A DNA stretch of 64,000 nt from Athripsodes cinereus (Eukaryota; Arthropoda; Insecta; Trichoptera; Leptoceridae). The notes under the pieces are model-generated. The model worked only from the letters and a program-made list of their open reading frames with translations. It ran no database searches and was not told the DNA's origin. Location: contig OX388305.1 of the NCBI GenBank assembly GCA_947579605.1, forward strand, positions 29,339,542 through 29,403,541. The letters are read 5' to 3'. This document shows, piece by piece, positions 12,362 through 22,899 of this stretch (the first letter of the stretch is position 1; each line of letters begins with the position of its first letter). The position numbers were made by a program, and so were the translations under genes.

Positions 12362-14051
12362 CATAAGTTGCTAATTCGTGGTTCATAATAATAGTTTCGT
12401 ACATCACAAATATAACATAACATAATAAATATATGTAACTACTAACTTATAAGATAAGCAATCAGATACAATGTTATTGTGTATTGAATTACGCTACAAT
12501 CTAAAAAATAAAATAAACAACATAAAATACTTTGTAAGTTTATGATTCTACATAGAGAAAATCTCTCAAAAAAAAATCTACAAAAGGTTGTCCAGTAGTA
12601 CCCAGTACGAAAATATGTATCTTGATTGTCACAGTTGTATTTATTATTATTATCTTTCACTGTACACCGTTAGGTACATAATATCATAGTAGTACCCATT
12701 TCTTGGTTTTCGATCTGTCGAGCATTTTTACGATACTTTGTATTGATTTGAAATAATGTAACCAATATACAGTGAAGAATAAAGTAAGTATATAGGTACT
12801 TAAATAATTTCATAATCTGTTCTCCATAACAATATTAGGTATAAACTGATAAAACTAGTCTGCATAACAAGCATCAGTCATAATAATCCATGGAAGGATA
12901 ATAAATAATAATGCAGATTTACTATGGTCTCCCGGGAATTGATTCTCGTTTTCGGTAAAAAAAAATGCTCGAAAAGGCTGACAAAATGAGAAACGTACTA
13001 TACTGAACTAAACTCGAAATAATATTGCAATTGCAGATTATCATAACACAATTCAATTCATTATTATATTACCTAATTTTCTAAACAGTCTCAACATTTT
13101 ACAAGCAAATACATTCGTCATTATTTCCAAAAAAGAAACATTTCATTTTGTAATGTTTTGTTATGTGGTCGATTAGCTATGTGTACATAATTATATAAAT
13201 TTGAAGTAAAGTGCAAGATTTAGATGATATATTAATATTTAAAATCTTCCAAATCGTACACTATACAGGATATAAGACAGAAAGTTGATGGGGATAGAAT
13301 ATATACAGGTTGTCCTTTTTAAGACGACATTTTTTAATCGATTGCAGTTAAAATTAATCCATTACGTAGAGAATAGTTTCCTTGAGAATGCAACTAGTGA
13401 AAGTTTTTGTATACTACTTAAAAAAGGATAGGTATTCAGAGATTTTCCAAATGGTATATTTCTATAAAATTTCGGTGCAATTCTTTAAAAGTGGCAAGTT
13501 GGTGAGTCCTACAGTTGAGTACAATGTTTGATTGAATGGCTGGCTGACTACCTCACTTGTAGAATACACCGTGTTAGTATAGATTATTTAATTCAATGAA
13601 GATTTTCTAGGAATCCACTGTTGCTTTTACACTGATTTCTTAAAGTAATTAAGTAGTATTCTAACAACAGTTACTGCGAACTATTGGGCTCCATTCTTCT
13701 TCTCTTCAACCTTTAGGCTACAGAAATTCACTTTACACCTTGCTAAAGCGATGACACAGTGTGTATATTTATAAATAGATTAATGCACATTTTAGCAATG
13801 CTGGATGAATTCTGTCATGATTAGACTTAATTAAACGTGACTTTGAAAAAAAAATGTCATTTCTCGATTTCCCGGGAATTCCTGGAAAATGTACTTCGAG
13901 AATTCTTGCGATCTACATACGGTACACCATGATAGAGACGGTGTTGATGTAGTGCTCTATTATGAATAAAAAGAGCATACTGTAATACAAAGCTACTATA
14001 AAAGCACACTGTATGTAGGTATATATATGTAGTCTAGTGTAGTGTAGTGAG
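12362..14051. repeat. Tandem duplication, copy 1 of a 1690-bp unit
   Basis: The whole segment repeats head to tail from 14052 with a constant offset of 1690 bases; every line I compared is identical. The unit holds no recognisable gene: a 72-codon minus-strand frame (12442-12660) is present in both copies but shows no family features. A tRNA-SINE-like fragment (about 12928-12960) and a faint repeat A remnant (about 13490-13590) lie inside. The junction carries TAGTG repeats (TAGTGTAGTGTAGTGAG), which suggests slippage or microhomology. Confidence 0.9.
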
Positions 14052-15735
14052 CATAAGTTGCTAATTCGTGGTTCATAATAATAGTTTCGTACATCACAAA
14101 TATAACATAACATAATAAATATATGTAACTACTAACTTATAAGATAAGCAATCAGATACAATGTTATTGTGTATTGAATTACGCTACAATCTAAAAAATA
14201 AAATAAACAACATAAAATACTTTGTAAGTTTATGATTCTACATAGAGAAAATCTCTCAAAAAAAAATCTACAAAAGGTTGTCCAGTAGTACCCAGTACGA
14301 AAATATGTATCTTGATTGTCACAGTTGTATTTATTATTATTATCTTTCACTGTACACCGTTAGGTACATAATATCATAGTAGTACCCATTTCTTGGTTTT
14401 CGATCTGTCGAGCATTTTTACGATACTTTGTATTGATTTGAAATAATGTAACCAATATACAGTGAAGAATAAAGTAAGTATATAGGTACTTAAATAATTT
14501 CATAATCTGTTCTCCATAACAATATTAGGTATAAACTGATAAAACTAGTCTGCATAACAAGCATCAGTCATAATAATCCATGGAAGGATAATAAATAATA
14601 ATGCAGATTTACTATGGTCTCCCGGGAATTGATTCTCGTTTTCGGTAAAAAAAAATGCTCGAAAAGGCTGACAAAATGAGAAACGTACTATACTGAACTA
14701 AACTCGAAATAATATTGCAATTGCAGATTATCATAACACAATTCAATTCATTATTATATTACCTAATTTTCTAAACAGTCTCAACATTTTACAAGCAAAT
14801 ACATTCGTCATTATTTCCAAAAAAGAAACATTTCATTTTGTAATGTTTTGTTATGTGGTCGATTAGCTATGTGTACATAATTATATAAATTTGAAGTAAA
14901 GTGCAAGATTTAGATGATATATTAATATTTAAAATCTTCCAAATCGTACACTATACAGGATATAAGACAGAAAGTTGATGGGGATAGAATATATACAGGT
15001 TGTCCTTTTTAAGACGACATTTTTTAATCGATTGCAGTTAAAATTAATCCATTACGTAGAGAATAGTTTCCTTGAGAATGCAACTAGTGAAAGTTTTTGT
15101 ATACTACTTAAAAAAGGATAGGTATTCAGAGATTTTCCAAATGGTATATTTCTATAAAATTTCGGTGCAATTCTTTAAAAGTGGCAAGTTGGTGAGTCCT
15201 ACAGTTGAGTACAATGTTTGATTGAATGGCTGGCTGACTACCTCACTTGTAGAATACACCGTGTTAGTATAGATTATTTAATTCAATGAAGATTTTCTAG
15301 GAATCCACTGTTGCTTTTACACTGATTTCTTAAAGTAATTAAGTAGTATTCTAACAACAGTTACTGCGAACTATTGGGCTCCATTCTTCTTCTCTTCAAC
15401 CTTTAGGCTACAGAAATTCACTTTACACCTTGCTAAAGCGATGACACAGTGTGTATATTTATAAATAGATTAATGCACATTTTAGCAATGCTGGATGAAT
15501 TCTGTCATGATTAGACTTAATTAAACGTGACTTTGAAAAAAAAATGTCATTTCTCGATTTCCCGGGAATTCCTGGAAAATGTACTTCGAGAATTCTTGCG
15601 ATCTACATACGGTACACCATGATAGAGACGGTGTTGATGTAGTGCTCTATTATGAATAAAAAGAGCATACTGTAATACAAAGCTACTATAAAAGCACACT
15701 GTATGTAGGTATATATATGTAGTCTAGTGTAGTGA
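14052..15735. repeat. Tandem duplication, copy 2 of the 1690-bp unit
   Basis: Identical by eye to copy 1 until the terminal TAGTG repeats at about 15725-15735, after which the sequence becomes unique (AGGGAAGTACATATTG). The absence of divergence implies a very recent duplication or an assembly duplication. Confidence 0.9.
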
Positions 15736-16059
15736 GGGAAGTACATATTGTAGTTATGTATATTACAACTTATATTATTATATCATTATATTAATACTGT
15801 TTCCACCATCTAACAGCTTGTATTGTTTGGGCCACTTCCATTGAAAGAATAAAACGTATTATAATAATGTAACTCTCTACACATTATTATTAAGTACATA
15901 GCGCGCATTCTTAGGGGCGTGTACAGGCACTGCAACTTTAGCGAATGTTTCAACATAACATAACACGAATCGAGTCCCAAACTAGATAAGAATCTCGTGT
16001 TATGGGTACTAACACGACAACATCCATTAATACAATGCACTAAACACATGTACAGTTTT

Positions 16060-16135
16060 AAAAAGGTCATTCTCCATTTTTCCCTGGCCAGGAATCAAAC
16101 CCGAGACCAGATAACTCAAGAATGATATTTGTGAT
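16060..16135 (-). repeat. tRNA-derived SINE fragment
   Basis: The reverse complement contains GGTCTCGGGTTTGATTCCTG, a box-B-like tRNA T-arm (GGTTTGATTCC), then GCCAGGGAAAAATGGAGAAT. The same order is seen at 18.25-18.33 kb (CCCGGGGTCGATTTCCAGCC, then GGGACAAAATGAAAAATGAC). Only the T-arm half is preserved. Confidence 0.45.
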
Positions 16136-16136
16136 T

Positions 16137-16510
16137 TACCCACAAGTGGGACTGCCAGCAGACCAGCTGCATGTAATTAACATGTAAGTTGCCTTCTGAG
16201 CCAACAAAAATTAAGACAGTCAGGATGGCTGGCAAACCTCATCACTGAATTTGAGATGTAAAATACCTTCATTTTTTCAAACACCTGCTTTTTACAGGAT
16301 AATAATAATAATAATAAAAACCTTTATTGCACAAAAAATCAACAAAATAAAATAAACAATTTAAACTATACAAATACATTTTGTGCAATGGGCGAGTTTA
16401 TCGTAGAAGCGCGATATCTTCCAACTAACCCATTAGGATATAACCATAGGATACTCTAAAACTTACGGAAAAGAGTGGGAGACCAATTCATTGCCGGGTG
16501 CTCCACAGTT
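16137..16510 (-). repeat. Dispersed repeat A, minus strand, interrupted by a LINE end
   Basis: From high to low coordinate it runs CCGGCAATGAATTGGTCTCC, CACTCTTTTCCGTAAGTTTT, a gap, AAAAAGCAGGTGTTTG, the GCCA..CATCCTGACTG block and GGTCTGCTGGCAGTCCCACT. The gap is an insertion at 16302-16447 flanked by AGGATA on both sides; removing it restores the usual repeat A order. Confidence 0.7.
16302..16447 (-). mobile_element. LINE 3' end (family B) nested in repeat A
   Basis: On the minus strand it runs from TGGGTTAGTTGGAAGATATC and GCGCTTCTACGATAAACTCG to GTGCAATAAAGGTTTTTATT with a (TTA)n tail. AGGATA flanks it at 16296-16301 and 16448-16453, which fits a short target duplication. Related 3' ends occur at 36.6, 41.3 and 61.1 kb. 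Confidence 0.6.
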
Positions 16511-17738
16511 CAGTTTAGGTTATAATAAAATAATAATTATAGGAAATTATAAAGAGGATTCAGTTCTGGAGAAATTGATAAAGCCAAATAATTTGATAAA
16601 ATAACAATTCAAGTTATTACAGGCTTCACTTTAATTGCGTATGTGAAAATCAAACTAGAAAATCTTTCAAAAATGGATGTATGAAAAACATATTCTGAGA
16701 CTTTGCTATTAGATACAAATACGACGCGTTTCCGAAATAATAAATCAGTAATCCATAGCATGATTATTATACCTAGAACAATATTGTTGAGACAAGCCAA
16801 ACACGTATTTATAAAAAAAATGTATAGAAAAATGAAGTACACATTCTTACAGTGGGTTATAACTGATATACATTAATTATTAAACCTGTTGCACCTTCTA
16901 TATTTTCCATAAATCTCCATAAAAATTATATAGAATGAAATAATTTGTGCATTGGTTAATAGTATGTACCTATACTAATTACCACATTAGATGTAACTTA
17001 TTATAAACTCTCATTATATTGATAGGAAAGTGATTATCCATATATTGATGTTTTGAGTACTCAGTACACAAATGGAATTCATATTCAAATTTGTTTAAAT
17101 GTTTTCAAATGTAATTCAAATTCGTTTAATTTTTTTAATGAATGACCCGTTAATGCAAATGAAATTTTGAAGGGAGATTGTATTGCATGTATTGGCATGT
17201 ATTTTTTACTGATGATGATGATTATGGATGATTTTGTTTTGACGCCGTTTAACAGTCCCTAGACCTAGATACAAATAATATACCTAGAATTTCAATTTGT
17301 AACCATGATTTATAATCTGGTTCATATTAATTTATACACTATACAGCTTCACAATAATTCTATTAACTCAAATAATGGTAATAGCATTTACCAAAATAAA
17401 GTAAATAGAAAATAGTTAATATTACTGAATTAGTTTACCCAAGTGAAGCACGCGACTCTCATGCATGTCCCATTGTAACCTTTATATAATTGAAATAAAA
17501 ATGAAAGTTTATCGTGCAAGTAAAGTAGGTGTGCTTACCTATCGTGATGTTATTTAGTTTGAGTGTATACAGAAAAAAAAGAGTTAATCATTGGTCGACT
17601 GTACAACAACACAATGGTACACTTTGGATGGCGAAATGAATACGAGTTAAATTTGTAAAAGACAATAGCACCTACATACATAATTCATCACACACATTGA
17701 AATGTAAAGGACATACACACACACACGTGTGTGATATA

Positions 17739-17768
17739 GCAAGAGAGAGAGAGAGAGAGAGAGAGACA
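17739..17768. repeat. (GA)n microsatellite
   Basis: About 13 GA units followed by GACAGGG. Just before it is an ACACACACAC run with ACGTGTGTG (17714-17733). The minus-strand 'SLSLSLSLSL' frames over it are repeat artefacts. Confidence 0.9.
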
Positions 17769-18237
17769 GGGATGGAGTGCACAGAGAGAAGGGAAAGAGA
17801 AGATGATAATAATATGAACTGAACGAGAATGAACGAACACAACCAAACAATGAAAAAGTTTTTATCTTTTGTAGATAGTACAATAGACACCAAGCTCCTA
17901 TTGTGAAGCAAGATTTTCCAATAGTGAGTGTCTCTTAACTCTGTACAGCTCCTTCCTAGGATCGAGGCTACACTATGCACCTTCCTAAACTCACTCAACA
18001 ATCATACTCATTAGACTTCGTTAATAATTGATGCACAACATTATAATTGTTACATTATAATACTTACTTACGTCATACGATCCGATAAATGACTTAATTT
18101 GATCCGATATATTAACATCAGTAACACATTAGAGTGATTGTTATTGTACATCCCTACTTCGACAGTGTATCTTAATTTGAATTATTTTATTTACAATCAA
18201 ATAATACGAAATATTTGTAAAAAAAAAACATCTACGA

Positions 18238-18420
18238 GGTTGGTGACCGGTGTGGCGCTAAGGTTGCGCTCTTGCCTTTGAAGTCCCGGGGTCGATTTCC
18301 AGCCGGGACAAAATGAAAAATGACTACTTTCATATTGCCCTAGGTCTGGATGATAGATGTGTATGTTTTTGGTGCATTATATAATTATGTGTATCATTAT
18401 CATATAGGTACCCTTAATTA
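18238..18420 (+). repeat. tRNA-derived SINE
   Basis: The tRNA-like head is GGTTGGTGACCGGTGTGGCG (box-A-like TGGCGCTAAGG) followed by CCCGGGGTCGATTTCCAGCC (box-B-like GGTCGATTTCC). A non-tRNA body follows, GGGACAAAATGAAAAATGAC and GGTCTGGATGATAGATGTGT. It would be transcribed by polymerase III if active. Confidence 0.65.
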
Positions 18421-18524
18421 AGATTCGTATCTTAGTTTCAGCTCTAGCTCGATCTGTATTAATTGTCCATATTTTATGTATTTTTGTTATGTTATGATAA
18501 ATCGATAATATCTTATTTTTTTGA

Positions 18525-18612
18525 TGGCAAAGAGATAACAGCTTGCATGTTTATTACATGCAGCTAGTCTACTGGTTACCCAACTTGTAGAATATAGCAC
18601 GATGGTATAAAA
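18525..18612 (+). repeat. Dispersed repeat A, 3' half
   Basis: ACAGCTTGCATGTTTATTAC, ATGCAGCTAGTCTACTGGTT, then ACCCAACTTGTAGAATATAG and CACGATGGTATA correspond to the 3' half of repeat A with scattered substitutions. Confidence 0.6.
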
Positions 18613-18619
18613 ATAATAG

Positions 18620-21180
18620 CAATAACGATAAATTAAGTATGACTGAGTACGTGTGATTGTTATACGATAACAAGTGAAGTAGTCAAATTTACAATAATCA
18701 GAAATATTCACAAAGCAAATATTATAATGGAACCCTCCATAAGTCACTCTACCCGTGTCCATCCGTAGTGAGCGTCCAACAATAAACCAAAGGAACTCCA
18801 TTCGTGAATAGCTTTTCAAATCATATACAACCTTCAGACACCATCGTCCATACATCATAATGTAATAGATAGGTACATAACATACACATCTCTATTAATA
18901 CAATAATATGATAGATACCTATCTCTTACAATCTTACAAAGTCCCAATACCTTCTTTTATCTGTCACAACCACCTACACACGGTTTATTAATGTAAAATA
19001 TTATTTGTAGAAGGACTATACCTGACTTCTGAACATTACACCAAAATCAGTAGGTATAAGGGACAATACATGCATAGTACGAAAATCTGCACAAAGTATT
19101 TATGTTTATTAGTTTATTTACAAGGATAATTGTATTAAAAAAAATCAACCGACCATCTTATAAGAAATCTTAATGATACTTACTCAAATCTAATGTATCT
19201 AATGTATCATTATCCGCATCACTGCTGTCCAAAGACATTATAAAATAACAACGTCTTCGCTAGTGCCACAGTGGATGTAAATATACTAATCATATGAATA
19301 TTTTGGGAGGGTACGTATGATAATTTGATGCTACAAATTTTTATGTAGGGGTATGTTATTCATGTGCTTTCCACCTACCCACATGTGTATTGTACGATCC
19401 CCATCTCGCTTGTGGTGGCACCCAAGAATAAGACATGAAAATGACACGCGTCCCTCTTTCCTCAGAGTTCCTTCAGCTCTGTTGGTGTATGAGGAAGGAG
19501 GCGATTTCAAGGGGACTGGGGGGAAGGGCGTTCAATGGCAGTCTTTACAAAGCGCTCTATACATTTCAGAACAATAATCTTCTCACTCCACATCGCTATT
19601 CTCAACACAAAGTCCTTTATGGGGCAAGAATAAAATGAAAGAAAAAGAGTTAGTTCTCCTGTGATGTATAGATGTGGAGTCGTGCTTTGTAGCAGAGTGG
19701 CAACACTTCTCCCATCCCTCCTCAATTCCTCGTCACAAAACATAACTAACCTATACCTACTTCTTATTAAAACGGAGATCTTTTGTAAGAATCATGTGCC
19801 ATTCCACACAGGAGAAAATCAATTAATATATAAATTTGCAAATCAACTTAACACGTATAAGTAATATTTAGTTAAACTCATCGCAAAATGAAATCACCAA
19901 TATTCGTCTCGTACAGCTATTTGCTTGATATTTGAGTAGTCTCTCAAAATATAAAATACCGTTCAGCTTAAAATATAAATTCAGATTACATAGGTGTGCA
20001 GATATTCTTTAACGCCGCTATAACACAAAATAAAACAAAGCAAGGAGAATAAGGAGTGAGGCGATGAGATATACTTATATATTGTCAAATACGAGAGACG
20101 AGAGGAGTGTAGAGGAGAGAGAGAGCATCCACAAAGATAGATCCACCACAATGGATATTGTTAAATGGAAACAATAATGTTTAAACAAAGAGAACCGAAA
20201 CAATATTGTCTGCGGTGTCATTGAAATACTAGATAGACCATAATCGCATCGTATTCAAATTAATTACACAAGAACATTCATACAAAAGGACGAGTCCGAC
20301 ATAAATAATTCATATTAACATTACTTTTCATGAACAACCCTTTTTTAGTGAGTGCCTATGCAACGTTTGTTATTTTTCAAATCTTTTATCACAATCAAAA
20401 AACACAATCTATCCCCTCCTGGAAAGACAACACGATCGTGAATTATTGTTGTCGCAATACAATATCTTTGTATTAATGGATTTCTATTGTGTGATTGATT
20501 AAGTACTTTCTGGTTACATAGCACAACACTCTTTATCTGAATTTTATAGCATTACTAAAACATTCGGAACAAGGAAAAACATCTCTATCTACACATAAAA
20601 TATGTATAAATGCACTGTTGTTGTGCAAGTAGGAACCTAAATTTGGTGTAGGTATTATTACACAAATGGGATGTATTTATACACGCACTTGCACCTACAA
20701 CATTAAATTTACATGATAATAGTTCTATGAAATTCAGTCACAAAATAAAATCATCAATATTGGATTGACGGTGCTTCATTCTTCTGGTAGTATTGATGTC
20801 AAAAACAATAATCTGGTTATTTATTATTTTACAAAATAATACTCTAATGGCAGTTCATCCGCATTGTATGCATATAGTGATTTGTAGTGCAGATTTTGAT
20901 TATTTTGGCCGCATTAATGGACGTTTGTTCAAAACTATCTACGATTTATATTATTTGCCATTAGGTGTACATCATTCATCCAATATTTTTGTAATATTAT
21001 GAATTTTATATTCATTTGTACAATAATAATATTTACCTGAATAAATTAAAATTCGTATTTATTTCTGACACTAGATGCAAATAGTCGAACTCAAAAGCAC
21101 ATTTGCAAACACAGATTGTGGAGTTTACAAATTGGAAAAGGAGAAGAAATCGCATGTTACATAATGGTGGGTATATGTCT
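18620..21180. other. Stretch without recognised genes
   Basis: AT-rich intergenic or intronic sequence. A block of higher GC at about 19370-19740 has several overlapping short frames on both strands, none with family features. A GAGAGAGA-rich patch lies at 20090-20130. Confidence 0.4.
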
Positions 21181-21189
21181 TTCCTCATT

Positions 21190-21393
21190 TGATCCATGTA
21201 CATACATATGTGGGTGTCTCTAAGTCTTCCTTCACTATTCCTTCCTTCGGCCCTCCGCGATGGTAATGAACAGGCTTAAGTTCATATTGTTGATTTCTCG
21301 TTATTGGCTGATTTTTTTTAAATAGTTGCCTACCCTGATCAACACCCCTTCGTCTTCGACATGTTTCGACTAATGGATTTTCAGCATGCATCT
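21190..21393 (-). mobile_element. RTE-type element, 3' part (split by an R1-like insertion)
   Basis: The translated minus strand resembles the 27.5-kb RTE copy in order and wording: VETCRRRRGVDQGRQLFKK, then a segment equivalent to ISQQR..W.GH, then TIAEGR. It has frameshifts. It continues at 22766-22890 after the nested element. The shared string TTTCAGCATGCATCT (21379-21393) is repeated at 22766-22780 as the target duplication. Confidence 0.7.
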
Positions 21394-22765
21394 ACATTGA
21401 AGGACCCACCGACCATCCAGATAGCGCAGAAGTCTGAGGACTTCCATTTATCCGAAATTCTACACTTAACAAATCTTGTCCACAACGGAGGCGCCATAGT
21501 GGGCAGCCTGAAGGGCTGGCCGGCCAAACCACCAAACCGCCAAAACCTCCGTGTGAAATCTTTTAACTAAACTCCTTCGATTTACCTCTATACGAGAGAA
21601 GCAAACGAAATAATTATAAGAAACAAAATAAAATAAAAGTATACAAAAACATTCTTAGCCAATTTTACAAACCATACAATAACAATTAAACAGAAAAATA
21701 AGATAAGAAAAACAAATTTATATACATATTTGAGCACAAGGCTGAATTGAGGTGTCCAGAAACTTTTCCAGGTATTTAGGTCGGTGAGCACGCGAGTCGC
21801 CGATACCGTCATCGCTGCAGAGACGCTTCCCTCCCTAGGGGACATCCCACCCAGACCTAAGACTCTCCACCAAGGGAGACAGAACAGCACAAAAACAAAT
21901 AAACGAGTTCGCTGGCGACAACCATGATCACACTAAACCAAACCAACCATGTTGCTCTCCAGGTGAGCCCGGCTCACGTAAGAGATCCCATCGAGTTACC
22001 CAGACATCTGCAAACTTCAAGAAGGCCCTGAAGTTCCCTGAACAAATCATCAGTTCTCCAGACCAAATGGGTCTGGGGGTGTCATCACTCATGCTATCAA
22101 TCATTACGTCTCTAGCATCCGTCAAGATTGGGCACTCCCCCAGGATATGCCCAGCAGACTGAGTTCCCGTCCCACAAGCACACCACGGATCATCCACCAG
22201 TCCAAGCTCAAAGAGCTTGGCTTTAAATTCCCCATGGCCTGTTACCAACTGAACGGCAAAGTGGTTGAAGGACAGGAAGCCCCTTTTAATCCTCTCTCTC
22301 ACATCCGGGAGAAAACTGTAGATAAGTCTAGCAGTTCTCCCCCGGTCCCATCTTTCTTGCCACACTTCAAATGTTCTGTCTCTGATTCGGCTGAATGCCC
22401 TACTGATCCCCCCATTCCCGGGTTCCGCTTGAACAGAAATTCCGAGATGTTCAACTCTACCGTCCGCCTTGATCTTACGCCTGGCTACACTATCTAGGAC
22501 TTCCAAATCGGCAGGCAACACTCCAGCGATGACAGGAAGACCATCGCTGGCGGCAGTACGATACGCACCTGTGACGGCGAGCAGCGGGAGTCTTTGTCCC
22601 CTCAAGACCGCCGCAGACACAGAGCCCACCGAGAGTCTGTGAGACCAAACACGTGCAGCATAAGTGACTTGCGCCACGTATGTGGCCCGATATATGATCC
22701 TTACAGTTCCCAACCTCCAGGCCCCGTGTTCCACGGCTAAGTCTGCGTAAAGTGAAGAAAAGCAC
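21394..22765 (-). mobile_element. R1-like non-LTR retrotransposon, 5'-truncated, nested
   Basis: A long minus-strand frame (about 22757-21928, 268+ codons without a stop) encodes the C-terminal part of an R1-clade-like reverse transcriptase protein. The segments are LYADLAVEHGAWRLGTVRII, an arginine-rich 'ARRKIKADGR' segment, a helical region, the zinc-knuckle-like CACGTGTQSAGHILGECP (Cys-x-Cys...His...Cys) and FRAFLKFADVWVTRWDLLRE near the end. The palm motifs and endonuclease are absent because of 5' truncation. About 530 bp of 3' UTR follows without poly-A. A 15-bp perfect target duplication (TTTCAGCATGCATCT) flanks it, inside an RTE element. The long intact frame suggests a recent insertion. 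Confidence 0.8.
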
Positions 22766-22890
22766 TTTCAGCATGCATCTGTAGCACAACATCTTGAATG
22801 CCTGAATCCGTTTTCACTCTTGCAGATGGTCTACGTCTCACTACCGTGTAGAGGAATGCTCCAGGCCAAGGCTCTTTTTCAGGTCCTTTC
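22766..22890 (-). mobile_element. RTE-type element, 5' part of the interrupted copy
   Basis: The minus strand encodes ALAWSIPLHGSETWTICKSE, the RTE motif equivalent to 'AFVWSILLYGCETWT' in the 27.5-kb copy, followed by a degraded 'FEMWCYKRML' region that ends at the R1-like insertion. Sequence beyond 22890 shows no further RT domain. Confidence 0.7.
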
Positions 22891-22899
22891 TAACAGATT

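Noticed and set aside
12442..12660. 72-codon frame present in both copies of the tandem duplication
   Set aside because: It is duplicated only because the DNA is; low-complexity content and no family features.
17647..18001. Minus-strand frames with SLSLSLSLS
   Set aside because: Translation of a (GA)n microsatellite.
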